This document shows positions 1 to 11,999 of a stretch of DNA of 64,000 bases, piece by piece. Location of the stretch: positions 77,163,054 to 77,227,053 of the forward strand of contig OY740765.1 of assembly GCA_963513935.1 (NCBI GenBank), written 5' to 3'. The notes beneath the pieces are model-generated. The model saw only the letters and a list, made by a program, of their open reading frames with translations. It made no database searches and was not told the DNA's origin. The stretch comes from Aphrophora alni (Eukaryota > Arthropoda > Insecta > Hemiptera > Aphrophoridae). The stretch's first letter is position 1, and each line of letters starts with the position of its first letter. The position numbers and the translations under genes were made by a program.

Positions 1-480
1 GAATTAAGTGTATACCAGATTGTTAATAGAAATAACGTTTAGATTTCATATGTTAGAATAAGTCAACTCAAGCAAGTTGTAATGATCTCAAAGAAATTAG
101 GTCAAGTAGTATTCAACATTACAGTCTGAATTTTGTTTTAAAATTAATAAATCTGCTATCTGTTCAAACTTGTTCTGTATTTTTCAATATATCCTTTAAT
201 CAGTAAATTTCCTTTTTGAAAAAAGAAATCAAGTGCTCTAAAGAAAATTAAAATTAAAGTAAAGTAAATTTTTAATTTGGTGAGATAACAAGAGCTCCAA
301 AAGGCACACCCTTGAGATAAAGACTAAAGGAGCAAAATTTAAGGTAAGATAGAAATATAGAAGTGAAATAATTTTGTTGTAAATTGTTAGAATAAGAGTT
401 TTCATAATATTTGTACCATTTAAATAAAATAGTGTACGGTATTTTAAGAAATAGATAGGGGAGTTAGGGTATAGGCTACG
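1..480 (+). other. Degenerate LTR/leader-like sequence of a Gypsy-type element
   Basis: No gene is visible. The stretch at about 283-335 (CCAAAAGGCACACCCTTGAG followed by a purine-rich run) resembles 14110-14150 (CCAAAAGGCACGACCTTGGA). In both places it lies about 320-340 bases upstream of primer-binding-site-like repeats. A weaker match extends upstream (AGTGCTCTAAAG here, TGTGCTCTGGTA at 14044). I infer that both are decayed relatives of one LTR-retrotransposon leader or LTR end. No LTR boundary or target-site duplication could be fixed. Confidence 0.35.
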
Positions 481-535
481 AACTGACAAATCCTCTACCT
501 TTCTCTCTTGTTACATTCTTACGTACGAACGGCGT

Positions 536-622
536 AAGTTGGTGCTCGGAACGTGGCATCGTAAATTAAGTTCTCTCTTACGCACTGTTCGCGTATGTGG
601 CGCCCAACTTTGTAGGCTCGAA
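536..622 (+). repeat. Primer-binding-site-like motif, imperfect tandem copies
   Basis: TGGCGCCCAACTTTG at 598-612 matches the start of the primer binding site at 63004 (TGGCGCCCAACGTGGGGC). A second, diverged copy lies about 60 bases upstream (TTGGTGCTCGGAACGTGGC, from about 538). It precedes a truncated gag-like frame at 796, which is the order expected in a Gypsy-type 5' leader. The duplicated arrangement parallels the cleaner tandem array at 14441-14659. Confidence 0.5.
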
Positions 623-795
623 AGTAAATAACAAAAATAAGTAGGGTAAATAAGAAAGTAAACCCTACCAAAAATAAGTAGGGTTTGTTAATTTACTTTG
701 GGTTTATAAACGAACAGTTAAACTCATCAAAATAAAAATAATAATAACTAAATATATAACCAATAGTTTAGGCTAAATAAAATAAAATAAATAAA

Positions 796-966
796 ATGGC
801 TCCTCCAAAGGAAGAAGAGTCTGAAATGCAAAAATTAATGAGGTATATCCAGAAGAAAGAAAAGGGACGTGAAGCTAGGGAAAAAGAACGCGAAGCTAAA
901 GGACGAGAACGCGAAATTAGGGAGCAAACGTGTAGGGAGGAAATTTTACATGTTTCTATCATATAA
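796..966 (+). pseudogene. Gag N-terminal stub of a Gypsy-like retrotransposon
   Basis: A 56-codon frame starts MAPPKEEESEMQKLMRYIQK, continues as a highly charged K/E/R repeat (GREAREKEREAKGRERE), and stops at 964-966. It lies about 185 bases downstream of primer-binding-site-like sequence, the usual place for gag. The charged, coiled-coil-like N-terminus is the same kind of sequence as the longer gag frame at 63192. A complete gag would be several hundred residues, so this is a truncated remnant. Its family is inferred from context and composition; it has no conserved gag core. Confidence 0.45.
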
Positions 967-1570
967 ACTTGATTATAAGCTTCCTGAATTTTTTAGTTAT
1001 TACCTTACACACATCACCTCAGAGCATCATAAACCTAAATCTACGGTCTAGATTCGTACGCGAGTTTTTCGTGGGAACGCAAAAAACTAGGTACGCCTTA
1101 CGGTAAGGGGTACGTCCCTGGCCTCCATGATTGTGTATCGTCGTTTGTGCAAAAAAAAAACAATAAATATTAAAATCCAGTGTACTTGGCTGTGCTACGC
1201 TCTGGTTCCCAAAAACCGAAACTCTACTACAGACAACTCTTCTTTGGTGCTGCGATCTAGTAGCCAACCGAAGAACTACAAATCATATAAATATATCACC
1301 TATTAAGTAGGTGAATAATAATATACCATTATTTCAAAATAAATCAATGTTTGGTGGTGCGCTCTGGTAGAAAAGAAATGTAAACTATTAAATGGTACTG
1401 TAATTAATTATCAACTACAACGCTACCAACAGCTGTAATCATCATCGTCGGTAACAAAATATAATTAAAATAATACGTGGAGCGCTAGCGTTCAAAATAA
1501 ACCAACCGAAAACTACCAACAACAAACATGGAGACTTATTTACTCCCTTAATAATACGACGAGTAATATG
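967..1570 (+). repeat. Composite repeat upstream of SINE copy 1, with CGCTCTAGTAGCC-type motifs
   Basis: Three related motifs occur here: TGCTACGCTCTGG (1193-1205), GGTGCTGCGATCTAGTAGCC (1246-1265) and GGTGGTGCGCTCTGGTAG (1353-1370). The same motif occurs three times upstream of the SINE at 42429 (41580, 41637, 42348), so the SINE and its upstream DNA may form one larger repeat. No coding potential is visible. Confidence 0.5.
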
Positions 1571-1571
1571 C

Positions 1572-1712
1572 ACGATAGCTCAGTCGGTATAGTGTCTGCC
1601 TTCAAATCCAGACTTCATTGGTTCGAATCATACTGGGAAATTCAAATTTAATGATTTTACGTCACAGAGGATGACGTCAGGGTGTAACATATAGTGACGT
1701 CACAAAATGATG
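1572..1712 (+). mobile_element. tRNA-derived SINE, copy 1
   Basis: The tRNA-like head carries a good RNA polymerase III A box (TAGCTCAGTCGG) and a B box (GGTTCGAATCATA, one or two changes from consensus). The anticodon-loop region reads CCTTCAAATCC. A tail rich in TGACGTCA palindromes follows: 1672-1679 and 1695-1702, the latter inside the 10-bp palindrome GTGACGTCAC. Two further copies with the same head and the same kind of tail lie at 16909 and 42429. The missing stem pairing and the attached tail argue against a functional tRNA gene. The parental tRNA is uncertain. Confidence 0.8.
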
Positions 1713-1729
1713 ACCACAAAAATGGCCGA

Positions 1730-1935
1730 CATAAAATGGGGGCCAAATGGGGGTGGGAGGGCGAGACAAAGGGAGGGTCAAGAGGAAGAGCAAGCGGAGT
1801 GCAACCACTTCCACCATCTCCCCCATCCCATCCTCCCCATTTCCCCATCCTCCCATATCCCTATCCTCTCCTTTCCCTCCCCTCATCCCCTACGCATTCC
1901 CTCCCCTCCCCTCTCCACCCCACCTTTCACCCACT
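1730..1935. repeat. G-rich then C-rich low-complexity tract
   Basis: About 1730-1790 is rich in G runs on the plus strand. 1810-1935 is almost pure pyrimidine, made of CCCC runs separated by AT and TC. Every forward reading frame through it is compositionally biased and has no recognisable protein. It directly follows the SINE, as a G-rich minisatellite follows SINE copy 2 and a shorter G-rich patch follows copy 3. Confidence 0.7.
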
Positions 1936-1939
1936 CAAT

Positions 1940-3704
1940 TTAGTTTCAAATAATTAATGAAGATTTTTGTTTTGTTTTTTTGTTAAGAAAGAAGTAGAGA
2001 GTTTTGAAGTTTAAAAAGAGATTTGAATTTCGTTATAGTACAGATAATGAGTTTAAAATCAAAGTTAATGTAGGCCTATAAAAAATAATATAACAAAAAG
2101 AGAAAAATAAATATGTGGAAAATTAGTTAAAGTTAATTAATTGATGAGGGAGGAAGCTATAATAGCAAGATTAAGGAAAAAGTTTTAAAGGTTTTTTGTA
2201 CAATAAATGATTAGTGGTATTAAAAAACTGGAGTGTTGGATTGATGTTTTTAAAAGAGGTTCTTCGATAAATGAGGTTACTGTGAATATTCCAATGATAT
2301 TACGATGAATTAATTGAGGTATTTTGTGAATTTTACAGATGATCGGCGAATAGTGTTCTGCGATTTCTACAGCGAATAATGATTCTACGAAATAAATGTT
2401 ATACAACGTATTCATTATTAATTTACGACTCTATGGAAAAATGATATGTTCTGAGTATTTTTATAATGATTTTTACGACGAATTTACGACTAGTTTTAGA
2501 ATGAAATGTGAAGTAGTACGGCGAAGTTATAATATTTATAAAAGATCTACCCCGAGTGATTATAAGATGGAGATATTATAGTTTATTGACTGAGTAAAGT
2601 TAGTTTGAGGCAACAACTAATTTTTCTCGAAAAAAAAATGTAGTTATCTTTGCATATTTGAAATAGTTCTAAAATTAGAGTAGTTGGTGAAGTTTGGTGA
2701 AAGAAAGAAATTTTGTGACCTAGCAATGGAAAAAAAGAGATTTTATTTTATTTGTTCTTTTAATAAATAAAAATTAAAAGTAATGTTTGTAATAGAAAGT
2801 AATTTTATAAGTTATTATAGTTTTCAATATGTTTCTCTAAATAAAAATTATAAAATTAACAATTAATTATAATATGAAAGGATTAACAATTTTATTTTCC
2901 TGTTCAAATTATAAGTCCTATAGTAAGTCTAGTAAGTCTAGTAATTGTAAGTAAGTCTAGTACGAATATATAGATTGTAAAATTTTTAAGATTAATGTAC
3001 AATACAGAATTACTCTAACCAGGGGGGTTGAATAGTGCAATGATTTTTAGACACAGAGGGTAGTTGATTTTAAAATTTACAAGAAAATTAAAACATGACG
3101 TTTGCTCAGTGACAGTAACCAGTGTGTAGGACTGTTGTACAATTAATAATTCTTTTGTTTCTGCTTGATAGTTTCAAGGCTAAGTGGCTTGATGGTGACA
3201 AAGGAAGAGAGCAGTTCAACAAGTTGAGCCAAGTTTTATGCTAGACGAAGAGGAGATCCTTCTCGGAACTCATTCCCCTGTTAATTCACATCACTAAGAT
3301 GGAGCTGATGAATAATAATATTGTACCTACTTGTGAATATTTGCTCAGCATCTGTTGTTCCGTGGCTTTGAAATGAGTGACGATGAATATTAATGTATTT
3401 GTTTTAATATATTACTATCATGTTGAACTAAATTAAAATTCAGAACACCAAAAATATAACATTTAAAAAAATAACATAAATTGTTTTTGATTTATAAAAA
3501 TTGTTGCTAATTGTAATTTAAAAAACATTTATGTTATTATATTATTTGTATGAAGTGTATGTAATTTTAATATATTAATGTGTAATATTGTGTTGGTCAA
3601 CATGTATGTATGTCAGTTGTGATGCAATATTTACGTATAGTGGTGATGTATTTTTATGTGTAGTATTGAATATTTTGTTTGTTTTTATAAAATGATATAT
3701 TTTT
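1940..3704. other. AT-rich stretch, no gene seen
   Basis: No coding frame with protein-like features was found. TAGGCCTA occurs at 2071-2078. A short direct repeat of AGTAAGTCTAGTA-like units lies at about 2920-2962. The part at 3170-3310 has higher GC content (AGGAGATCCTTCTCGGAACT) and could belong to an old LTR element, but nothing fixes this. Confidence 0.5.
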
Positions 3705-4230
3705 GTAAACATCGGGACGATGTTTCGAGGGCGCCGGTCAGGAATTTATTGTAAGTTCTTTTTAAGAAGCCAGTATGACAACAATTATTGTGACAGTCCT
3801 GGAAAAATGATAAAATTGCTTACCTTACCGCAAGGCAGACGTCATTGATGCTACAAAGATATATAAACCCTTGGGTGGGAGGAAACTTGGTTAGTAGGCC
3901 AAGACTGATCAAGGGAATTTGCTGCAGGAATTCCTGAAGATAGCCAGACGAACTTGGAGAGCAAGAGCTTCCAAGGAGAATTGAGGCTTCAGACGAGCAT
4001 CCATAATAGTGGCAAGTAGTGTGAGCAAACTTCGTGTATAAACCTTGTAATTATTTCAGAGACAAGTCATTATAAACTATAACGTAGAGTCAGTATTTCT
4101 GCGAGTCACAACAATTAGAGTAATTCTGGATTAATAGTAAATAAGGGTATTGTTGTATTGTAATAAGATAGGAGATAGTCATTCATAATAATAATTGTTA
4201 ATAAAGATTAATTTAGTACTGAACCACTGA
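3705..4230 (+). mobile_element. Probable solo LTR
   Basis: The segment starts with TG and a hairpin-forming sequence (AAACATC-GGGAC-GATGTTT). It then has a TATA box (TATATAAA, 3860-3867) and a polyadenylation signal (AATAAA, 4200-4205) about 310 bases after the expected transcription start. TATA box, R region and AATAAA at this spacing is the layout of an LTR with its own promoter and terminator. No second LTR, primer binding site or clear target-site duplication was found next to it, so it is most simply a solo LTR. The 3' boundary is approximate. Confidence 0.45.
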
Positions 4231-4289
4231 TTTGATTATATTGAAAGTAAAGAACCCAGGCAGTTCAAAGGACCAACTTTAACTCATGA

Positions 4290-4720
4290 TGTAAGCGTCT
4301 TCTCTTGGGACCAGATCCTGCGCTGACGAAAATGCTGGTTAAGTATGACAGGAAGTCACTGAGACAGATCGTTTCCATGAATACCGGACATGACCAAATC
4401 AGGAGCCACTTAAATAAGGTGGGACAACTAGAAGTCTCACCTGTCGCAGTTGTCTCACCTGTCGTACCTGAGACCGCAGTTCACATTTTGTTTGATTGTG
4501 GGGTCCTGAAGGCCTAAAGTAGGAGAATATTTGGACCCCAACAACCAGTCATAAATTCAGATCAGAACACCCTACACAAGATCCTGGACCTTGTTAGAGG
4601 CACTGGGGTCGGTGTAAGGTGAACAAGAGAGGGGAGCAGAATAGGCTCATAGCCGAAAAACCAGAGGCCAATAAAATTAGAGTTTCAACAATATGTCCCC
4701 AAGGGGGAAAAAAGGTAGAA
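4290..4720 (+). pseudogene. 3' end of a non-LTR retrotransposon (C-terminus of the RT protein)
   Basis: The frame from 4305 contains TGHDQIRSHLNKVG, then ETAVHILFDCGVL. After an in-frame stop at 4515-4517 the same frame continues RRIFGPQQPV and ILDLVRGTGVGVR to a second stop at 4620-4622. This order (TGH..R.HL..G, a zinc-knuckle-like region ending HIL.DC, then an R.RIFG tail) is typical of the region after the RT and RNase H domains in R1/I/Jockey-type non-LTR elements. The first cysteine pair of the knuckle is missing. A probable 3' UTR with AATAAA follows (about 4671). The copy is 5' truncated and dead. Confidence 0.65.
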
Positions 4721-4899
4721 CAAGAACCGTTAGGTACATAAGAAGCATTCTGTCATTTTACTATAATAATTAAATTTTTTAAATGCGACTACAGCGCAAT
4801 GGTATTGTAACCAAAAATATTTTGCCTTACTGGTAGTTCGCGATCTACGGTTTTTCGGCTGCTCATTTAGCCTGTTTAGATAACTAGATAAAGTCAAAC

Positions 4900-5260
4900 A
4901 AAATACAACATGCAAGTATTAAAAACGCTTTATGTAATCTTTCGTTCCACATACACAGTTTTTGTTACTTATTAGGTGTTTTAAGATAAGTATTCTAATA
5001 TTTTTTTGTTGCTGCATCAAGTAAAGCATGAAAGTTTTATAAAAATTTGCGTTCACCGTTATTCTAACTATGGAGATTATATCTAGCATTTATACATACA
5101 ATTTAACATTTTTAAGTTGTATTATCTAGTACGTTATTAAGAATATTAGAAAACTTTTTAAATAGGATTTCGTTCACCGTATATTGTTACGTCTGATATT
5201 ATATCTACCGTGTTTAAATATAATATAATATTTCTATTGTGATGTTAAGGAGTGGATAGG
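4900..5260 (+). repeat. Diverged monomers of the 112-bp satellite family
   Basis: TATATCTACCGTGTTTAAAT at about 5200 and AAGAATATTAGAAAACTTTT at about 5138 match the two most conserved parts of the 112-bp unit repeated at 44695-47252. About three eroded units can be followed. No gene overlaps. Confidence 0.6.
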
Positions 5261-5375
5261 GTTAATTTTGCAAGTGCTAAAAATGTAAATTTAAAACAAG
5301 TATATTTCATAAAAACAATGTAACAACAATTAATATTTATGCACAGGAAGTTAGGTTACGAACACTTTAGAAAAT

Positions 5376-5960
5376 AGGGTGTTTCGAAAAGGACTTCACA
5401 ACTTTAAAAGGATGTAGACATTTATTCAGATAATTCGAAGAATTGGTTGAGGTGATTTTGGAGCAAAACATATAAAGTTTTCATTAAATAACAATTTTGG
5501 TCCGATGCGACTATCATTTGTTATATGACAGACTTGAAATAAATTTCTTGCCGGTACATCAGATGTCACTTCTGCAGATGCGGTGTAATTCGATTTCTCA
5601 TGTCAGGGAGATCAACACGTGCGGTGGAAGATACATTCAATCTTTAATGAAACCCCATGAGATAACATCGAGAGGAGGTTAATCTGGTGAGCGAGGAAGT
5701 CATACAATTGGCCCTGCACGGCCAATAGTTTATTAAGGAATTTCCGGGTTTCTGTGTGAAAGTGAAGGCCGTCTCTCTGATAGTGAAAATGTCTATTTTG
5801 GCCATTGTCGTCTAACCCTGGAGTGATAATGAACGGATCATTTATTTTAACTTTGCTGTGGGCACAATAAACTTTTAGAATATTGAGAAACTGTATCAAG
5901 GTGCATATGGATTTTGATTACCCCATATTTTGCAGTTAATGTATTACGATATAATTTGCA
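5376..5960 (-). pseudogene. Decayed Tc1/mariner (IS630 superfamily)-type transposase
   Basis: Reading the minus strand from about 5950, the fragments WGNQNPYA, VYCAHSKVKINDPF, a QQDG-like QRDG followed by HFHTETRKFLN, and VDLPDMRNRI occur in that order but in shifting frames with stops. This is the order around the second catalytic aspartate in insect mariner-like transposases (WG.Q.P, CA.S..K..GPF, QQDGAPPHFH..VR.FLN, then the DFFLWG region). The FLWG motif is lost across a frameshift. The left end, TAGGGTGTTTCGAAAAGGAC at 5375-5394, resembles a terminal inverted repeat. No matching right end was found; the N-terminal DNA-binding part is absent. Confidence 0.75.
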
Positions 5961-6702
5961 AATTACCTACATAAATGTGTACCTTATTTTAGAATACATC
6001 ACTATTTATAACCTATATAAGTCCATGAATTATATATATTTCTGGTCGAAATCTAAGATATACACATTAAAAAGTTAGAGCAAGGTTCGATTAATGAGAA
6101 ACACAGTGGACGGCCTTGGAAAACGCTCACAAACAAACATATATGATGTTTGTTAGAAATTTAACCTTGATGGTGAATTAGTGCAATAATATATACATGT
6201 ATGTAATATTTTTTTTCTTTGCTTTTTGACAAATATTACTTTCTATAGTAGCGTCAAATAAATATATAAGTCATCATCAATATGCCTATACTATGATGCA
6301 ATATTATAAAAGTTTACAATCAAACAACCAAACCTCATTATATACAATCACAACAATACAACATAGATTAGGGTTGGACAAAGTGAAGACAGAAAATTTC
6401 AATCTACTGCATCTAAATACACACGCCTCAGTAACGAAAAAAAATTCCGCTTGAGCAGAGTTTTCATACATTCAATCTATGCTGATCACAACTAAAATTT
6501 AATTTTTTCCTACGTGTCATAAAAATTAAAATCATTATTACAATATTCCTTCTATGTGTTATATGCTTGGGAGTGTTCGTATTTTCAAATAGTTAAACGC
6601 AACCCTGAACAACTCCATAACCTTTTCTTTTGAAAAAATATTCTTTTAATGCCTTTTTCGTAAGGTAAATAACATTTGACAATGTTTTCCTCAAAGTAAT
6701 TT

Positions 6703-6704
<2 letters not shown>
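5961..6704. other. AT-rich stretch, no gene seen
   Basis: No credible coding frame. A short hairpin-like sequence (ACAAACATATATGATGTTTG) lies at about 6133. Nothing else was recognised. Confidence 0.5.

Positions 6705-6789
<85 letters not shown>
6705..6789 (+). repeat. (AG)n microsatellite, 85 bp
   Basis: Uninterrupted AG dinucleotide run seen directly in the sequence. Confidence 0.98.
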
Positions 6790-6792
<3 letters not shown>

Positions 6793-7229
6793 TATAAATT
6801 TTATATACTTGGGTTTTGTGAACAGACTAATGATTTGAGTCGGCTCTATTTACAAATTTCATTTACTGCTAAATTTCTCTTAGTAAGATGGAGTTTACCT
6901 GCAATGTCGACATTTGGTGTAATGCAATCGTCTTGTAATTGAAAGGTTGGGAAAATAATGTATGTTTGAAATATAGTGATAAAATATTGCTATCTACGAC
7001 TGGACACGTACGTCACTTATGTATAACATAGACTTTTGAATCGAATTAACACTTTCCTACACGTTATGTATGGAAATGCACAATAGAATAATCTAATTTG
7101 GTAGAACATGTACCTGGACTCCTGATATGTGGTAGAAGGTAGATTCAGGACAGAAGGCAAGACATAATCTTTGAAAGTTAATTGTACTTTAATTTTACCG
7201 AACACACTTCTCGGCATAAAAGCTTTGAC

Positions 7230-7930
7230 GCTTATAAAATAAACGGTACAAAAACATTGCTCAAACTTTCTCAATCATCTATCCCAGAAACAAAGAAAAA
7301 CCAACGAAACTATTCGTCACTAAATCTCTTTAGTTTGATAATTATCAATCAAAAAGTGAAAATGAACAATGGACACTGTATGTATAAAATATCCCTTATT
7401 TTATAATTTTAAAAATGGCGACCAATTAAAACATTTTATGTTGAATATCTCCAAAACCGTTAAGTTAAAAAAAAAATGACGGTTTCGCCATTTTGAACAT
7501 AAAAATAAAGTATTTGCGTTTGGTACACTTGTAAATCGTGGGGCTTAACATACAAAATGCTTATACCAAATTTGAACTCCATATCTTTCTATTTCTGGGG
7601 TCACAGTGAGTTTTTGTAAAAAAAGAAAATGGCGAATTACGACTAAACGAATGTTACTGAACCTTTTTCCTTTAATTAAATATTTAGAATCCAATCCTAA
7701 ATTGCCCGCTAAGGTTTTTGTAACACCTTGTATATTGAAATAGGTTCAAATTTCCTTTGCTTGTACCATAACCGTGTATTTAACTAAAATCGTATTTCAT
7801 TAAATCACTATTAATGACAGCAGTAATTTTTGTTTTCTATCAATTTTTTATGAATCGTAACATTGATTTACTAGTGATTTTGTATACGTGTTCATTAATC
7901 TTCTTAATATTTTGCTAAAATTTGAAATAA
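7230..7930 (+). repeat. Dispersed repeat family B copy, interrupted
   Basis: The diagnostic start (ACATTGCTCAAACTTTCTC, 7252), the TCGTCACTAAA block (about 7314) and AAAAGTGAAAATGAACAATG (about 7352) match other family B copies. The next family block (GCTTGTACCATAACCGTGTA, about 7759) is separated by about 350 bases of other DNA (7395-7740). That DNA contains inverted ATGGCG/CGCCAT words and ends in ACACCTTGTATA, so it may be a nested MITE. Apparent short frames here are fortuitous. Confidence 0.6.
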
Positions 7931-9580
7931 GTTGCTAAGACCGATTAATCATTGCATATGATAGATTGACATCATTCAAAAAAAATAATAAATACTTTTG
8001 TTATCTCAGGGGTCTCAAAACTCAACATTGATTTTTAGACCGATCACATAACTTTCTCTATACTACGAATTTGTGAGAAACTTAAAACAAGTACATAACA
8101 AGAACTAAAATTAACACTGGAAATAAAATAAAAAACTTGAAGCTATTTATTATATAGGTTTGAGTTGAGAGGTTAACGTATTAACTGTCCTGCTAAATGG
8201 CCAATAGCTATGGTAAAGTAGCTACTGCGAAACTCGGCACTCTCGTCATGATGTCAGAAAAATGTGTTGAATTTTAGTACCCTAAAGAGAAATAAACGTA
8301 GAATCGCCTTGAAAAAAAAACAAAAAACATATTATATGGGAGAAAACTATTTTTGTAATAGGACGTACCAATATTCGTTGAGTAGTTTGCATGCGAACAA
8401 GACTTACAATATTGACTTTAATCCTACCTTTTGATTTCATTTAGTAGAACCATCTAACCAGTATATTTATATTGGCAGAATGCGAGGTAAATTTAGATCT
8501 TCGTTGGATGATGTTTAAGTAGAATTGACTCCATCGTCGCCAGAAATTAAGTGCTAATTGGTGAATTAAGCGCCAAGAATTGACAAGTGGTCTGACGTTA
8601 GTTCAATGCCAGGGTAAGAAATCAATGCTTCGGCTACTAGTGTTCTGCTGTAAGAACATCTGTTTCACTAGGGTTATTAGACAAAGGGCATAGAAGACCA
8701 TGTTTGTGTCCTTTTCCCACCACAATCTGAGTGATAACATACTGATATTTATTTCACATCTGCATATTGTGTCAAATTAAAAAAAAAAAATTGTTTGATG
8801 AGATTCCTACTCTTTTACTTCAACCCTTTTATTCCCCCCCCCCCACACACACTAGAAAGATGTTACTCCCACATTTACATCATTTACAAAGTTTAAATAT
8901 TTGATTTTCTGTTATATGTTTTTTTGATGGATTACTTCCCCCCTGAAGACTACTTGTAGCTTGAAGTAGTTAATTCCCTGATGATTTGTTTCAACCTGCA
9001 TTATCAATCAGCTTATTTCTGTAACTGTTAGAAGCGGTTTATCACACTCGATTAATGTCATATTTGGAAGATTTTATTCTTACTTCCGAAATTCGTCCTT
9101 AATGGGTGCAGAACAAGGTTTGAAATATCACTAAATGATTTTAGAGGTCAAAACATCTGTATTTTTCTAAGTTGTAAGACTAAGCAAATACAGTAGTTCA
9201 AGTGTTGGTAAGTACAATACCTACAGAGTTGAATCACAGTTAGAAAAAAAAAAGATTGTATAATCTTGTTATGCAATACCACTGTTGAAAATAACAGGAA
9301 ATGGATAAGTATACTGAGTAGAAATTACATTATTTTAAAGGTGTAGGTCTAAAGCGAACACGTTTGCTGCTTGCAAAGATGTAATAGTATGCGTATAACC
9401 GTAGTTGCTGATAATATCTAAAAATTCTAGGGAAGAATTGTAGTAAGATTCCGGTAGTAGCCTTTGAAATTATGAGTTTTACACCTTTGAGCAGACTGTC
9501 TACTCTTAAGATACAAAAAAGAGTAAATAAAAGGGATTGAGTCAATAGAAATAGTTAACCAAAAGACAAGACACAAATTT
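7931..9580. other. AT-rich stretch, no gene recognised
   Basis: No frame with protein-like character. A C9-10 run lies at about 8836-8845. The right part may contain more of the non-LTR element whose RT begins to be readable at 9584, but I could not identify it. Confidence 0.4.
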
Positions 9581-9583
9581 CCA

Positions 9584-10305
9584 AAAATAAAACAATATAC
9601 AATCTTCGCAAAGAATATGGAGATTGCAAATAAACATATAAAAGTTTTTAACGAAACAGCAAAAAAGACAGTAATACAAATATCTTTTGAAAAGACAGAG
9701 TACATTAATATAGACAACAAAGATCCAACTTCGACAATGAGGACTAAATTAATATGGTAAAATCAGAAGTGACCAGAAGTTTAAGAACATGGTTGAGATT
9801 ATGACCCCGAACATCAATTATAAAACAGCGATCGAAGACAGAGAGAGAAATTTGGAATTAGCATTCAAACTATACCAAACCATAAAGTCAAATGCAGACA
9901 CTACATTACGGTTGTAAAACCAGAATGTTTATTCTCGGCAGAGATCATAACCAGGAAAGGACTCTTGGAATTAGGAAAAAAGGAAAGGAAGTTTCTAAGA
10001 AGATTCTGGTACTATAAAATAACGACAAGCGAGTTTACATTCAACTTGAGACCAAGGCATACGAAAGATTGAGAAGATCTCGACAATGATAAGGAAAAGA
10101 AGAATAGTTTATATGAACATGTCAGAATGGAATCAGAAAGGACAGCAAACAAGATCCTTACCCTCAGGAGAATAGAAAGACCTTTCCGGGGTGAAGGAAG
10201 TCCATCCGGATATATGAAAATGGGGAATAAGGAAGAAGATATTGGAAAAATTAATATTACTAAAAAGAAAATTGAGAAGGTGACGAAACGAAACTAGTCA
10301 GAACA
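9584..10305 (+). pseudogene. Decayed non-LTR retrotransposon reverse transcriptase, C-terminal half
   Basis: The frame starting near 9584 reads QYTIFAKNMEIANKHIK then ISFEKTEYIN, the region of the catalytic (Y/F)ADD box followed by the (Q)ISFEKTEYM motif of RTE/Jockey-type RTs. The active-site aspartates are replaced (FAKN). After frameshifts, LAFKLYQTIKSN, then ITVVKPECLFSAE and LLELGKKERKFLRRF, then HVRMESERTANKILTL follow. These match in order the thumb and C-terminal segments ending in H.RM...R...KI. A stop lies inside the last segment (about 10070). Non-functional. Confidence 0.7.
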
Positions 10306-11683
10306 AAAAGGATATTCTGGAAGAGAATTATCTTTTAAATAATATTAATGGGCAAGTTCATGACTAACCTGATGGAACATTCCCGTTACAACATTTTACA
10401 ACATATTTGTATGTTTAAGTTCAAAAACGAATAAGTACCTTTGATTGGGCAATTTTGATAATTGAGCCTAATTCAAAAAACGAAACACCAAGCTTGATTG
10501 ATTAATAGGTTAAATATTAAATGATTTTTCCAAGTCTTCCATGATTGGTGCATATTTATTATTCATTGATGCGTGACTGTAGCGAAATTGACTTTTCGTT
10601 TCAATCAACTTGTACTTTCTTTTAATGAAACATAATTTTGTAAGGTGGAAATTATATTTTTGGCGATAGTTGTATATAACTTATTGTCATAATACTTGAC
10701 TAACTATTTTTATATTTGCGTTGGTAGCTAATTTTATTATTGTACCGAGTGTGTGATTAATGTAATGTTTGAATTTATAAGTATGGAATTGTAATGTTTA
10801 CATTTGAGCCAGAGACCAGAAGTATATTGTATTCCATTTGACAGATTGTATTTTAATCTGGATTGTGTATAGCTTAGTAGTTTTCATTATTTTCATCTTT
10901 TCTTTACCGCTATTATCTAATCGTTTCTTATAAAAGTTGTTTAAATGTGTAATTTATTTTGTTATTACGTTTAGTTCTAATGCCGTGAAAGACTATTAAG
11001 TATAACGCAATGACTTGCTCTCAAGGTTTGTTATTATTAATCACAACTGACCTTTGTTTAAAATGCGTTTAAACGTGGGAAAATATTTTTCTTCAAAGTG
11101 TAAACTTCCGTAGAGTGGCGTAATTTTCAGAAGTGGTTTGTCATTTGAGTTGTTATAGTGAAATTGCACGTTCTTATAATTTTGCTGATTGAATCTCCTG
11201 CCTGTTATCTTTGTTTTTTTTTATTTCTTACAGTTTAGAACTATATTAATTGTCTCATTACAATTTAATGTCGAGAATGTAACTGCATGTGTTTCACAAT
11301 ATCGGATATCTAGTTTGATGCATTTTGATACTAATATAAAATGATTTAGTTTAAAGTTAAATTTATTTCGGTACTTGGTTTTAATTCATGTCATCGCAGA
11401 AAATGGTCCCTCACATAGGTACCAAATGGTTGCATCGGTTGCTGAGCTTGCCAAATGTGGATATTCAGTTTCAGTCTCATCCAAAAATTGTGAAGATATT
11501 TTTGTTGACATTTTTATCCTAATGTCTTCTGAGGTGTGATTGAAAGTTGTAAATGGGTTCAATAGTAGACATACCAGGAAGTTTTTCCCCATATGGGCTC
11601 TTCTGGAGTTATTCTATAAGTAAAAGTTATTTTTACTATAGAAAAGATCTAAATCTAGTTTATGTCACCGTTTTTCTTCATCA
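10306..11683. other. AT-rich stretch, no gene seen
   Basis: No protein-like frame, repeat or RNA gene was recognised. Composition is uniform and T-rich. Confidence 0.5.
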
Positions 11684-11950
<267 letters not shown>

Positions 11951-11999
11951 TGAGACGGTTTGGAAAAAGCCAAAAGTCTCAAGTAAACTTAAAACAGTT

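Noticed and set aside
1572..1645. Functional tRNA gene (also at 16909 and 42429)
   Set aside because: Good A and B boxes, but the anticodon stem does not pair as a standard 5-bp stem and the acceptor ends do not match; repeated heads with a shared tail indicate a SINE.
1657..1957. Several overlapping 63-87-residue frames rich in Pro, Ser and Gly
   Set aside because: Low-complexity G- and C-rich tract after the SINE; frames on both strands are open at once.
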